The position numbers were made by a program, and so were the translations under genes. This document shows, one piece after another, positions 39,463 to 51,771 of a stretch of 64,000 nucleotides of DNA (its first letter is position 1; every line of letters starts with the position of its first letter). A model generated the notes under the pieces. It saw only the letters and a list, made by a program, of their open reading frames with translations. It did not search any database and had not been told where the DNA came from. Source of the stretch: Caulobacter sp. FWC26 (GTDB lineage Bacteria; Pseudomonadota; Alphaproteobacteria; Caulobacterales; Caulobacteraceae); assembly GCF_002742645.2 (NCBI RefSeq), contig NZ_CP033875.1:2334001-2398000 (forward strand). Direction: 5' to 3'.

Positions 39463-39503
39463 CAAAACGAAAGGCGGGGCGCCAATACCTGACGCCCCGC
39501 CTT
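39463..39503 (-). terminator. Intrinsic terminator of hup
   Basis: An 11-bp perfect stem AAGGCGGGGCG/CGCCCCGCCTT with an 11-nt loop lies 18 bp after the hup stop and is followed on the minus strand by TCGTTTTG. Confidence 0.75.
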
Positions 39504-39521
39504 GAATTCCGGTCAACCGCG

Positions 39522-39800
39522 TTAGCCGTTCAACGACGACTTCAGGCCTTCGCCGACCTGAAAGCGGGCGGTCTTGGATGCGGGGCGGTTCACCGTCTCG
39601 CCGGTGCGGGGATTGCGAGCGGTGCCGGCCGCGCGGCTCACCGCCTTGAAAGTACCAAAGCCGACAAGGCGAACATCTTGTCCGGACTTCAAAGAGTCGG
39701 TGACCGCCTCGATGAAAGCTTCCAGGGCATCCTTGGCTTGGTTCTTGTTGATGCCCGCCTTTTCGGCGATCGCCGTAACGAGCTCGGCCTTTGTTGTCAT
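39522..39800 (-). CDS. hup: HU family DNA-binding protein
   Basis: HU bends and compacts chromosomal DNA. The 92-residue protein has the family start MTTKAELVTAIAEKAG, the core GFGTFKAVSRAAGTARNPRTGE with the DNA-clasping arm GTARNPRTGETVNRPAS, and FQVGEGLKSSLNG. The start ATG 39800 has GGGAGAG upstream. It has its own promoter candidate (39857-39886) and terminator, so it is a single-gene unit between lon and tRNA-Val, a classic lon-hup order. Confidence 0.96.
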   Translation of the reverse strand: MTTKAELVTAIAEKAGINKNQAKDALEAFIEAVTDSLKSGQDVRLVGFGTFKAVSRAAGTARNPRTGETVNRPASKTARFQVGEGLKSSLNG

Positions 39801-39856
39801 GTTTCTCTCCCAGCCTGAGCGGCGACGCTTATCGCTGACGACGCTGCGCTCAGCGG

Positions 39857-39886
39857 GGATTATGGCGGCTGAATAAGCCTCGTCAA
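39857..39886 (-). promoter_or_regulatory. Probable hup promoter
   Basis: On the minus strand TTGACG and TAATCC are separated by 18 nt, starting right after the hairpin of the lon terminator. The leader to the HU start is about 55 nt. Confidence 0.45.
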
Positions 39887-39892
39887 ACGAGA

Positions 39893-39917
39893 GCGGCGCG
39901 GGAAACTCCCGCGCCGC
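39893..39917 (-). terminator. Hairpin terminator after lon
   Basis: An 11-bp perfect stem GCGGCGCGGGA/TCCCGCGCCGC with a 3-nt loop lies about 25 bp after the lon stop. The following minus-strand sequence TCTCGTTTGACG has only a short U-run and overlaps the hup -35 box. Confidence 0.6.
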
Positions 39918-39942
39918 ATAAGTTATCGCCGGTAAGTTAAAC

Positions 39943-42342
<2,400 letters not shown>

Positions 42343-42463
42343 GTTCTCAATACTCCCGGCCGAGCCCTGGAAGGCGCCTGGCCACGCGGGCCGCCGTAAC
42401 ACCAGACGATGCGCCTGAGTCGATCGGTCCGTCCGCCCTGGACTGGGCGAATGCTCGTTATTT

Positions 42464-42491
42464 ATGTGGACGTTTTACAACAGGGTTCAAG
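42464..42491 (-). promoter_or_regulatory. Heat-shock (sigma-32-type) promoter of lon
   Basis: On the minus strand CTTGAA is followed after 16 nt by CCACAT and then AAAT. This resembles the sigma-32 consensus (CTTGAA and CCCCATNT), about 130 bp upstream of the lon start. Lon induction on heat shock is known in enteric bacteria and Caulobacter. Confidence 0.5.
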
Positions 42492-42680
42492 GATACTCGC
42501 CCCATAGCGGCGACGAGTCGCGCGACGCCAGCCAAGCTGCAGCAAATACATCCAAAAGCCGCCCGCAGAAGGCAAGAATAACCCCCTTAGCGCTCGAAAT
42601 AGGTCCATCATAACGACAGCCCATCACTGCGCGCAGGCCACAGTAGCTAACAAGACAGTAGCCCAGATGGGTTATCCACG

Positions 42681-42720
42681 AAAAAGGCGCGCCCTCCGCA
42701 GAGGACGCGCCCGCTTTTTC
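42681..42720 (-). terminator. Intrinsic terminator after clpX
   Basis: An 11-bp stem with one mismatch and a 4-nt loop (GGCGCGTCCTC, TGCG, GAGGGCGCGCC on the minus strand) is followed by TTTTTCG. A matching A/T run on the other side would let it work in both directions. Confidence 0.75.
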
Positions 42721-42735
42721 GATCCGCGAGGTTCT

Positions 42736-43998
<1,263 letters not shown>

Positions 43999-44336
43999 GA
44001 TCGCTTCTCACACTATGGCGACTACGGCTTACGCCGAGACGCCCCTTCCGAGCGCATACGCCGCCACCGAAGCAAGCAGGATACACGCCGGGAGTTGTCT
44101 AATCCTTGACATTCCCCGATCCGGGCTCTGTTCACAAGCCTCGCCGGGTCCTTTCGGCCGTGAAACGCGTGAACCTCCCGGATCGTGTCATGAGTTCATC
44201 ACCTAAATTGGGCGATTGGCCTCCCAGCGCAAGCGCCGAGCGCCTAGACCCTTACGGCTCACTCCGGATGGCCTTATTACCGAACAAGGATTCGCGGGGA
44301 AACGAAGCGCCTTTTTGGCGTTCGCATGGAAGTTGA
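43999..44336. other. Divergent promoter region between clpX and cicA
   Basis: This 338-bp gap must contain the promoters of both genes. A minus-strand segment near 44060-44110 (TTAGACA ... TATCCT) is suggestive but the spacing is only 13 nt, so I do not call a promoter. I see no further gene here. Confidence 0.5.
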
Positions 44337-45005
44337 ATGGCTAAGCGTTCTTGGATGGCCAAGGGATTGAGCGCCTCGCGCCCGATGACCGGCGAAATGG
44401 GTCACGAGCCGTTGCTTGTCGCCTTCGATTTCGACGGCACCCTGACTGTGAAGGACAGCTTCAACGCGTTCCTGAAGTGGCGCGCCGGTCCCCGATGGAC
44501 CGTCGGCGTCCTTCGGCTTACCCCCGCCTTGTTGACCTACGTATTCGACCGCAACCGCGCGAAGCTGAAAGCCGCTGCAGTCCGTGAGTTCCTCAAGGGG
44601 GCCACCGTCTCTCAGATCGAGAACGACGCCCGCGCCTTCGCCGAGGCCTTCGCGCCGTTGCTGCTGCGTCCCGACGCTGTCGCGGTATGGCGCAGCTGGC
44701 GCGCCAAAGGGGCCAAGATGGTGATCGTCACCGCCTCCCCCGATCTGATCGTAGCGCCGTTCGCCCGTGGCCTTGGCGCGGACATGCTGATCGGCACGCG
44801 CCTGAGGTGCTCGGACGACGGACGCATCCTCGGCGGACTGGACGGCAACAACTGCCGTGCGAAGGAAAAGGTCATCCGCCTGCGCGAGGTCTTCGGCCCG
44901 GACGTGCGACTGACGGCCGCATACGGCGACACCTCCGGCGACACCGAGATGCTCGCGATCGCTGACGAGAAGGGGTACCGCGTCTTCCGGGGCAGGCCCG
45001 CCTAA
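44337..45005 (+). CDS. cicA: CicA, HAD-family phosphatase encoded between clpX and clpP
   Basis: This 222-residue HAD hydrolase has the nucleophile motif AFDFDGTLT with Asp31 and Asp33, motif II in VIVTASP, and motif IV in AYGDTSGDTEML. CicA has been described in C. crescentus from this same position between clpX and clpP; overproduction disturbed cell shape and division, and its substrate is not known to me. The start ATG 44337 has GGAAG upstream; later Met residues at 44355, 44385 and 44397 have no ribosome-binding site. It resembles phosphoserine phosphatase-type enzymes. It converges on clpP. Confidence 0.9.
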   Translation: MAKRSWMAKGLSASRPMTGEMGHEPLLVAFDFDGTLTVKDSFNAFLKWRAGPRWTVGVLRLTPALLTYVFDRNRAKLKAAAVREFLKGATVSQIENDARAFAEAFAPLLLRPDAVAVWRSWRAKGAKMVIVTASPDLIVAPFARGLGADMLIGTRLRCSDDGRILGGLDGNNCRAKEKVIRLREVFGPDVRLTAAYGDTSGDTEMLAIADEKGYRVFRGRPA

Positions 45006-45032
45006 GGCTTTCGCCTTGACGGCTATCGCAAC

Positions 45033-45063
45033 AAAAAAGCCGCCGACCTGAGGTCGGCGGCTT
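45033..45063 (-). terminator. Intrinsic terminator between clpP and cicA
   Basis: A 12-bp perfect stem AAGCCGCCGACC/GGTCGGCGGCTT with a 3-nt loop is followed on the minus strand by TTTTTTG. It would end clpP and may also act on cicA mRNA coming from the other side. Confidence 0.85.
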
Positions 45064-45082
45064 CGTCGTTCGATGCCGTCGC

Positions 45083-45715
45083 TTACTCGGCGCCGGCTTC
45101 GGCGGCGTCGCGCGTGTCATAGACGTGGTCGACCAGACCCCAGGCCTTGGCTTCGTCAGCGCTCATGAAGTGGTCGCGGTCCAGCGTACGCTCAACCTCT
45201 TCATAAGTGCGGCCGCAGTGCTTGACGTAGATCTCGTTCAGGCGGCGCTTGGTCTTGATGATGTCTTCGGCGTGGCGCTCGATGTCCGAGGCCTGGCCGC
45301 GGAAGCCGCCCGACGGCTGGTGCACCATGATCCGGGCGTTCGGCAGCGAGATGCGCTGACCGGCGGCGCCAGCCGCCAGCAGCAGCGAGCCCATCGAGGC
45401 GGCCATGCCCATGCACACGGTCGAGACCGGGCTCTTGATGTACTGCATGGTGTCGTAGATCGCGAGACCCGCCGTCACCACGCCACCCGGCGAGTTGATG
45501 TACATGGCGATTTCCTTCTTCGGGTTCTCGGACTCGAGGAAGAGCAGTTGGGCGCAGATGAGGCTGGCCATGCCGTCCTCGACCGGACCGGTCAGGAAGA
45601 TGATCCGTTCCTTCAGCAGGCGAGAGAAGATGTCGAACGCGCGCTCGCCCCGGCTGGTCTGCTCGACCACCATCGGCACCAGATTCATCGCCGTCGAAAC
45701 CGGATCGTACATCAT
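45083..45715 (-). CDS. clpP: ATP-dependent Clp protease proteolytic subunit
   Basis: ClpP is the serine-protease core of ClpXP. The 210-residue protein has the catalytic triad: Ser107 in [10 protein letters not shown], His132 in [10 protein letters not shown], and Asp181 in TLDRDHF. The start is ATG 45715 ([20 protein letters not shown]), with an alternative at 45712; the first dozen residues are the propeptide normally removed. It lies 178 bp downstream of tig and has its own terminator. Confidence 0.97.
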   Translation of the reverse strand: MMYDPVSTAMNLVPMVVEQTSRGERAFDIFSRLLKERIIFLTGPVEDGMASLICAQLLFLESENPKKEIAMYINSPGGVVTAGLAIYDTMQYIKSPVSTVCMGMAASMGSLLLAAGAAGQRISLPNARIMVHQPSGGFRGQASDIERHAEDIIKTKRRLNEIYVKHCGRTYEEVERTLDRDHFMSADEAKAWGLVDHVYDTRDAAEAGAE

Positions 45716-45784
45716 TGGGGTTCACCCTTTTCGTGTGTGCTGGCGGCGCGAAAACGAATCAGCCCCCGCGCGGCGTCGCTCACG

Positions 45785-45813
45785 CATATCGCGTTCCCCT
45801 TAACAGGTTGCAA
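45785..45813 (-). promoter_or_regulatory. Possible clpP promoter
   Basis: On the minus strand TTGCAA and GATATG are separated by 17 nt, about 70-100 bp upstream of the clpP start. The preceding base makes CTTGCAA, close to a heat-shock -35 box, but the -10 is not typical for sigma-32. Confidence 0.35.
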
Positions 45814-45838
45814 GGAGCGGGCGGCGCGGACCGAAATG

Positions 45839-45868
45839 AAAAAGGCGCGGCCCTCGCGAGCCGCGCCT
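45839..45868 (-). terminator. Intrinsic terminator after tig
   Basis: A 9-bp perfect stem AGGCGCGGC/GCCGCGCCT with an 8-nt loop lies 26 bp after the tig stop, followed on the minus strand by TTTTTCATTTC. Confidence 0.75.
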
Positions 45869-45893
45869 CTCACAATTTCAGTTTCAGCGAGCC

Positions 45894-47258
45894 TTAGCCG
45901 CCGTAGCCTTCCGGCAGGTCGTCTTCTTCCAGGAGTTCGTCCTTGGAGACTTCCTTTTCCTCAATCTTGGCCTTGCCGAAGATCAGGTCGACGACCTTGT
46001 CTTCATAGATCGGGGCGCGCAGCGCGGCCTGAAGGTCGGCGCGCTGGCGGTACATGTCGAACACCTGCTGGGCCTGAGCGCCGTACTGGCGGGCTTCGCG
46101 CATGATCGCGTCGGTCAGTTCCTGGTCGGTGACGACCACGTCGTTCTTGCGGCCGATCTCCGCGAGGACCAGACCCAGGCGCACGCGACGCTCGGCGATC
46201 TTCTTGTACTCATCCTTCAGCTGGTCTTCCGACTTCTCGGCGTCTTCCGGCGGCAGGCCGCCGCGAGCCTTGTCGGCCTCGACCTGTTGCCAGATGCCGG
46301 CGAACTCGGCGTCGACCATGCGCGGCGGCAGCGGGAAGTCGTGCTTGGTGTCGAGCACGTCCAGCAGCGCACGCTTCAGCTTGAAGCGCGAGGAGTTGTC
46401 GTAGCGGCTCGACAGGTTCGACTTCAGCAGCTCGGTCAGAGCGGCCAGGTCCGACAGGCCCAGGCGCTTTGCCAGTTCGTCATCGGCCTTGCCGTCGACC
46501 GGCGCGCGCACTTCATGAACCTTGGTGGCGAACTCGGCGTCCTTACCGGCCAGATCCTTGGCTTGGTAGTCTTCCGGGAACTTCACCTTCACGACCACGT
46601 CGTCACCCGGCTTGGCGCCGAGCAGCTGGTCTTCGAAGCCGGGGATGAACTGACCCGAACCGAGGACCAGTTCAGCGCCCTCGGCCTTGCCGCCGGCGAA
46701 TTCGACACCGTCGATCGTGCCGACGAAGTCGATCAGAAGTTGGTCGCCGTCCTTGGCCTTCTGGCTCTTGCCGGTGCGCGGCTCATAGGTGCGGGCCTGC
46801 TTGGCCAGCTCTTCGAGGGCTTCTTGGACTTCCTCGTCCGAGACCTTGTAGACCGGCTTCACCAGCTCGATCGACGCCGGGTCGATCGGCTCGAATTCCG
46901 GCATGACTTCGACGGCCAGGTCGAACGACAGATCTTCACCGCCAGCGATGACCTTTTCCATGTCCGACGAGGGGTTCAGTTCGGGCTGGCCAGCCGGGCG
47001 CAGCTTGTTCTCTTCGAGGACCTTGGTGGTGGTCTCGTTCAGGGCCTGCTCGATGACTTCGCCCATCAGGGCCTTGCCGTACAGGCGACGAACGTGGGCC
47101 GTCGGCACCTTGCCCGGACGGAAGCCCTTGACGTTCATCTGCGGGGCGACTTCGGCGATCCGCGCTTCAAGACGCGTGGCCAGTTCACTCGCGGGCACCG
47201 TGACGCCAAAAACGCGGCTGAGGCCTTCGCCCGACTTTTCAACGATCTGCATCGACAT
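45894..47258 (-). CDS. tig: Trigger factor
   Basis: This is a ribosome-bound chaperone and peptidyl-prolyl isomerase. The 454 residues comprise the ribosome-binding N-domain with its signature [12 protein letters not shown], the FKBP-type domain ([16 protein letters not shown] ... [16 protein letters not shown]), and the helical C-domain ending in an acidic tail ([11 protein letters not shown]). The start is ATG 47258, or the ATG two codons later. It heads the tig-clpP cluster. Confidence 0.96.
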   Translation of the reverse strand: MSMQIVEKSGEGLSRVFGVTVPASELATRLEARIAEVAPQMNVKGFRPGKVPTAHVRRLYGKALMGEVIEQALNETTTKVLEENKLRPAGQPELNPSSDMEKVIAGGEDLSFDLAVEVMPEFEPIDPASIELVKPVYKVSDEEVQEALEELAKQARTYEPRTGKSQKAKDGDQLLIDFVGTIDGVEFAGGKAEGAELVLGSGQFIPGFEDQLLGAKPGDDVVVKVKFPEDYQAKDLAGKDAEFATKVHEVRAPVDGKADDELAKRLGLSDLAALTELLKSNLSSRYDNSSRFKLKRALLDVLDTKHDFPLPPRMVDAEFAGIWQQVEADKARGGLPPEDAEKSEDQLKDEYKKIAERRVRLGLVLAEIGRKNDVVVTDQELTDAIMREARQYGAQAQQVFDMYRQRADLQAALRAPIYEDKVVDLIFGKAKIEEKEVSKDELLEEDDLPEGYGG

Positions 47259-47435
47259 TCTTAATTCTCGGGTCGGGGCGCCGGGCGCCCGAGCTCCGCC
47301 CTGGGGTCCAAAAGATCGACGCCGCCCGCGACGAGCCGGGGCGGCGAAAGAGCGCCCTTATGTCACGACGTGCGCGAGCATCCAAGAGCAGCGGCGATAA
47401 AACTCACGCCCGCCCGAAGGGCGGTGCGAGGGGTA

Positions 47436-47520
47436 TGGTGCGGATGAGAGGACTCGAACCTCCACGCCTCGCGGCGCTGGAACCTAAATCCAGTGCGTCT
47501 ACCAGTTTCGCCACATCCGC
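47436..47520 (-). tRNA. tRNA-Leu (UAG)
   Basis: An 85-nt class II gene on the minus strand reads GCGGATGTGGCGAAACTGG onwards, with anticodon TAG in loop TTTAGGT, a variable arm CGCCGCGAGGCG, T-loop TTCGAGT, and encoded CCA. Confidence 0.96.
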
Positions 47521-47564
47521 GTGGGTCCGGCATTACGGGTTACGCGTCGGACGCGCAAGTCCGC

Positions 47565-49016
47565 TCAGCGCTCTTGGTACAGACGGGCCAGGATCGCAGG
47601 CGCCAGGCCCGGCAGATCCTCAGCGATGAGACCGGGGCCATGCAGAGCGCCGCATTCGGCGTGAATCCAAGCGCCGGCGCACGCGGCCTCAAAGCTTCCC
47701 ATCCCCTGCGCGAGCAACCCGCCGATAAACCCGGCCAACACATCGCCCGAGCCCGCCGTCGCCAGCCAAGGCGATCCGTTGAGCGATACCGCCGCGCGAC
47801 CATCCGGCGCCGCGACCACCGTGTCAGCGCCCTTGAGCAAGACGACCGCACCTGCCGTTCTCGCGGCCTCGCGGGCCGCCAGGATCCGATCCGAGGACCG
47901 AGCAAGCAGACTCGGAAATATCCGTTCGAATTCGCCCGGATGAGGGGTGAGGACATCGTCCCGATCGAGACAGGCGAACAACTCGCCGGGATCGTCTCGA
48001 AAACTCGTCAGCGCGTCGGCGTCCGCGACGAGGGCTGCGCCCGTCCTGGCCAGGGCGCGGAGATTTCGCGCCGTAGCCTCGCCAACGCCGGCGGCGGGAC
48101 CAATAATGACTGCGTCGGCCCTCTCGGCCCGAAGGGCGAGATCCGCGTCCGACTCGAACGGCGCCAGCATCACGGCTTCGAGGTGGGCGGCGTTTACCGG
48201 CAGCGCGGAATGCGGCGACAGCAGGGTCACCGCCCCTGCCCCAATCCTCAGTCCCGCTCGGGCGGCGAGCCGGGCGGCGCCCGTGTTCCAAGCCTCCCCG
48301 CTCACCACCTTAAGCCGGCCTCGACTATGCTTGTGAGCGTCGATAGCGGGCCAGGGATATCGCTGCGCCCAAAGGCTAGGATCGTTCTCGAAAAGCGCGA
48401 TGTCGCCAACCGTGGAAAGGCCGATGTCCGCGACCAAGACCTCGCCACACGCTTTTCTTCCCTCGACCAGAACGTGAGCCGGCTTCCGGCGATGGAAAGT
48501 GACCGTGACCTGCGCCGGAAAGGCCGTGTTATCCAACGGTGTGCCCGTGTCGCCTGCTATGCCGGAGGGCGTATCCACGGCCACGATCGAAAAAGCCCGC
48601 GCCGAGGCTATCCGCGCGAGTTCCGCCACCCCGCCTTCGAGCGGGCGAGACAGGCCAGCGCCAAAGATCGCATCAATATAGAGCGTCTCCCCCGAGCCTT
48701 CGCAGGACAACGGCTGGACCTCACCCCGCCATCGTGACGCCGCCCAACGGCAGGCGTCCGTGGCTGGCGCATAGGCCGCTTGAACAACGACCGGCCAGCC
48801 ATGCTTGCGCAGATGGCGCGCCGCGACATAGCCGTCGCCCCCATTGTCGCCAGGCCCGCACCACACGACGACGGGGCGCCGGTGATACCGCGCCCGAACC
48901 GCCTGCGCGACCGCCGCGCCTGCGCGCTCCATCAGAACCGGCGTCGGCGTTCCCGCCAGCACCGCAGCGCGGTCGCACGCGGTCATCTCGGCGACGGTCA
49001 GGATTTCTCGGGCCAC
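47565..49016 (-). CDS. nnr: Bifunctional NAD(P)H-hydrate repair enzyme (epimerase/dehydratase)
   Basis: The enzyme repairs hydrated NADH/NADPH. In its 483 residues the N-terminal half is the epimerase (YjeF_N; VVVWCGPGDNGGDGYVAARHL) and the C-terminal half is the ADP/ATP-dependent dehydratase with SPWLATAGSGDVLAGFIGG and DALTSFRDDPGELF. It starts at GTG 49016. The gene is 10 bp downstream of the histidine phosphatase gene and is probably the last of that unit; tRNA-Leu lies 44 bp downstream. Confidence 0.92.
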   Translation of the reverse strand: MAREILTVAEMTACDRAAVLAGTPTPVLMERAGAAVAQAVRARYHRRPVVVWCGPGDNGGDGYVAARHLRKHGWPVVVQAAYAPATDACRWAASRWRGEVQPLSCEGSGETLYIDAIFGAGLSRPLEGGVAELARIASARAFSIVAVDTPSGIAGDTGTPLDNTAFPAQVTVTFHRRKPAHVLVEGRKACGEVLVADIGLSTVGDIALFENDPSLWAQRYPWPAIDAHKHSRGRLKVVSGEAWNTGAARLAARAGLRIGAGAVTLLSPHSALPVNAAHLEAVMLAPFESDADLALRAERADAVIIGPAAGVGEATARNLRALARTGAALVADADALTSFRDDPGELFACLDRDDVLTPHPGEFERIFPSLLARSSDRILAAREAARTAGAVVLLKGADTVVAAPDGRAAVSLNGSPWLATAGSGDVLAGFIGGLLAQGMGSFEAACAGAWIHAECGALHGPGLIAEDLPGLAPAILARLYQER

Positions 49017-49026
49017 GGGTTTTCTC

Positions 49027-49596
49027 TCAAAGCACTTGGCTCTGAGCTTCTCGCCCTTTCTCGACCAGGATCAAGCGCTCGCCTTCAATCTCAAACACCG
49101 TCCGGGAACAGTGGTCCGGCCGAAAGGCCATCACTTCGGGACGGCCGGCCGCCACCGACACAGCGCCGTTGAGCGCGACGAAATGGCTGAACACCGCCGC
49201 GCCCCCGTACTCCCGGAGCACTGCGGCGACGCTCTGGATCCAAGCGGTGTAGTCGAGGTCGCCGACGATCTCGTCCCACCGCCCGGCAAAAGCCGCGCGC
49301 AGCCAGCCGGGTCTCTCCTCGGGCGACAACGCCGCAGGGGTCGGGATCTCGCCGACGCGAGGGTCAATCTCAACTTCGACGCCGAGCGCTCGGGCCAGGG
49401 GCTCGGCGGTCTCGCGGCATCGTCTAAGCGGCGACGAGACGACGCGTGTCGGACGCTGATCGACCGGCAGCGCCAAGATAGAGTCGGCGACGCTCCTGGC
49501 CTGCGCGGCGCCGACCTCGTCCAACCCTGGATCATCGTCGGCGCCGCCCCAGGTGGAGGCCGGCCGACCATGGCGGATCACATGCACAATCTTCAT
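49027..49596 (-). CDS. Histidine phosphatase (phosphoglycerate mutase-like) family protein
   Basis: The 189-residue protein has the histidine phosphatase core VIRHGRPA (catalytic His in RHG), RVVSSPLRRCRETAEPLA and the second His in VFSHFVALNG, in the fold shared by phosphoglycerate mutases and SixA-type phosphatases. The start is ATG 49596 (MKIVHVIRHG). An in-frame TTG 3 codons earlier overlaps the thiolase-like stop. It lies 5 bp downstream of that gene and 10 bp upstream of nnr, so all three are co-transcribed. The substrate is not predictable. Confidence 0.85.
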   Translation of the reverse strand: MKIVHVIRHGRPASTWGGADDDPGLDEVGAAQARSVADSILALPVDQRPTRVVSSPLRRCRETAEPLARALGVEVEIDPRVGEIPTPAALSPEERPGWLRAAFAGRWDEIVGDLDYTAWIQSVAAVLREYGGAAVFSHFVALNGAVSVAAGRPEVMAFRPDHCSRTVFEIEGERLILVEKGREAQSQVL

Positions 49597-49601
49597 CAGG
49601 A

Positions 49602-51152
49602 TCAATCCGGAACAAACAGATTGCGAACCCCATCGGGGTGAGGCCCGACGGTCCCCGTGCGTCCGACACCCTCGCGCGCCTCAAGGTCGCGCAGCACCGA
49701 AGGGTCATCCGGAGTCTGCGCCACGAACCGGCGGCCTTGGGCGTCGCGTCCGATGACAATGCCCATGCGCACCCCCTCGCGCCCATGGACTACGGTGTAC
49801 GTCTCGATCACCGCCCTGCCTTCGGGCTTGTCGATGATCTCCGGATGCGGCAGCGCGTCGATCTTGGCCTGGATAACCGAGGGCGGCTCACGCTCCCATT
49901 TCCCGGTTATTGGCCTCGTGGAATAAATTCCGACCGACTGCTTGGTCAGGAACCAGCCGTTGGCGGTGGACAGGCCGTAGGCGCCTGGCCGCTCTCGTAA
50001 TCGCGTCACCATCTCGGCGATCGCGTGCAGCGCGTAGTTGTTGCCCGGTCCGCCGAAGTAAGGAAGGCCGCCGGTGATGGTGAGCCCACGCGGGTCGTCG
50101 AGCGGCAGGCCGATTTCTTCCGCCCCAATGCGCACCGCCGAAGGGAAGCAGGAATAGAGATCGATGATGTCGAGGTCGCCCAGCGCAATCCCCGCCATCT
50201 GCAGCGCGCGTTCGCCGGTCAGACGCATAGCGGGGCTGGAGTAATAGTCTTGGCGCTCCAGCGGGTACCAAAGATCCGAGGCGTCCGCGCAGCCGTGCAG
50301 ATGGACCCACCTGTCCTCCGGCACGCCCAACTCCCGCGCCTTGCGCGCGCTGGCGATCAGCACCGCAGCCGACTGATCGACCTCCATGATCGCATTGAGA
50401 TACTTGGGATAGGGATAGCCGACCATGCGGTTGCGGTCGGTGACCGTCACCAGTTCCTCGGCCGTCCGTTCGATGGGGAACCAAGCATAGGGGTTCGCGG
50501 CTGCGACCTTGGTGAACGGCGCGAAAAACGCCCCCAGGCGTTGTTGGTGCGCCTCCAGCGAAACTCCGTCGCGGGCGCGCAGCGCGTTCTCGAACAGGGG
50601 ATAGGTATTGACGGGATAACCGAGGCCATGCGCGGCCTCCTGGGGCGTGACGCCTGGTCGTGGATCACCGATCCGCGCCGGAGCCGTTTCGATATCGTCA
50701 CCCCACCCGTCAAAGCCGAGGTTTCCTTTCATGCGCTTCATCAGCGATCCCAGGAATTCGGCGCCCGCCACAAGCGTGAGGTCCGACTCGCCGTTGGCGA
50801 TGCGCTCGCAGGCGATGTTCACGGCCTGTTGCGGGCTATTGCCGCCTGTCTCGGTGTAGACGCTCCAGCGCGGCGCGGCCGACAGCGCGCGCGCGAGCGA
50901 GGCGGGCGGGTTTTTCAATCGCGGCAGGGGAAGCTTCGAAAGTCCGCCCGGCGCGTCAATGCTGAAAGCCACGACCGCCAAAGCGTCGAGCGAAGCAAAA
51001 ACCGTCTCCGGAAGCCCCGCGTCGCGAACAGCCTGTTCCGCCGCAACTTTCAGCAGTTCGAGCGGCGACGGCGAACTCGCGGCTTCCCCTCGATAGGTGA
51101 ATTGTCCCGCACCGATCAAAACCGGCGTGTCGTCGCGCATATCCGCCCCCAT
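49602..51152 (-). CDS. Thiolase-like protein, apparently without catalytic residues
   Basis: The 516-residue protein has the overall thiolase fold pattern (PVLIGAGQF, NIACERIANGESDLTLVAGAEFLG, ITGGLPYFGGPGN) and is usually annotated as acetyl-CoA acetyltransferase. It is longer than a standard thiolase (about 390) owing to a C-terminal domain of about 100 residues. Where the nucleophilic Cys should be, the sequence reads TETGGNSPQQAV; the GHP His motif is replaced by GGPGNN; and the second Cys motif reads LSTANGWF. It resembles the SCP2/TLP1-like group, in which thiolase activity is doubtful. It shares an operon with the histidine phosphatase and nnr. The start is ATG 51152. Confidence 0.75.
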   Translation of the reverse strand: MGADMRDDTPVLIGAGQFTYRGEAASSPSPLELLKVAAEQAVRDAGLPETVFASLDALAVVAFSIDAPGGLSKLPLPRLKNPPASLARALSAAPRWSVYTETGGNSPQQAVNIACERIANGESDLTLVAGAEFLGSLMKRMKGNLGFDGWGDDIETAPARIGDPRPGVTPQEAAHGLGYPVNTYPLFENALRARDGVSLEAHQQRLGAFFAPFTKVAAANPYAWFPIERTAEELVTVTDRNRMVGYPYPKYLNAIMEVDQSAAVLIASARKARELGVPEDRWVHLHGCADASDLWYPLERQDYYSSPAMRLTGERALQMAGIALGDLDIIDLYSCFPSAVRIGAEEIGLPLDDPRGLTITGGLPYFGGPGNNYALHAIAEMVTRLRERPGAYGLSTANGWFLTKQSVGIYSTRPITGKWEREPPSVIQAKIDALPHPEIIDKPEGRAVIETYTVVHGREGVRMGIVIGRDAQGRRFVAQTPDDPSVLRDLEAREGVGRTGTVGPHPDGVRNLFVPD

Positions 51153-51206
51153 TCAAACGTTCGTTGGGCGCGATCGTAGGCGTCAAATGGAGCCCGGCAA
51201 GGGCAA

Positions 51207-51234
51207 TTGACGGCGGTTTCCGATTTGCTTGAAC
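51207..51234 (+). promoter_or_regulatory. glnBA promoter (housekeeping type)
   Basis: TTGACGG and GCTTGAAC are separated by 13 nt. The first fits TTGACGS exactly and the second differs from GCTANAWC at one base. It lies 155 bp upstream of glnB, and upstream of the divergent thiolase-like gene. No sigma-54 GG-N10-GC element was found near it. Confidence 0.5.
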
Positions 51235-51334
51235 AATGGGCATTCGACGCCTGCCATTTAATCACATGCCCATAACTCAACCGTTCGGTCATATTTGTCG
51301 CGAGCGGTCGCTTGCGAGGGTTCGGGCGGCGTGA

Positions 51335-51727
<393 letters not shown>

Positions 51728-51771
51728 GCCGGGATCGTCAGCAGCTAAAGAGTTCTACAAGGGGATACGGA

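Larger units (their letters stand above)
42343..42735. other. lon upstream region and clpX terminator
   Basis: This 393-bp gap contains the heat-shock-type lon promoter (42464-42491) and the clpX terminator (42681-42720). The rest, about 42500-42680, is A/T-richer than the neighbouring genes but I see no frame with a plausible protein or RNA fold in it. Confidence 0.6.
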
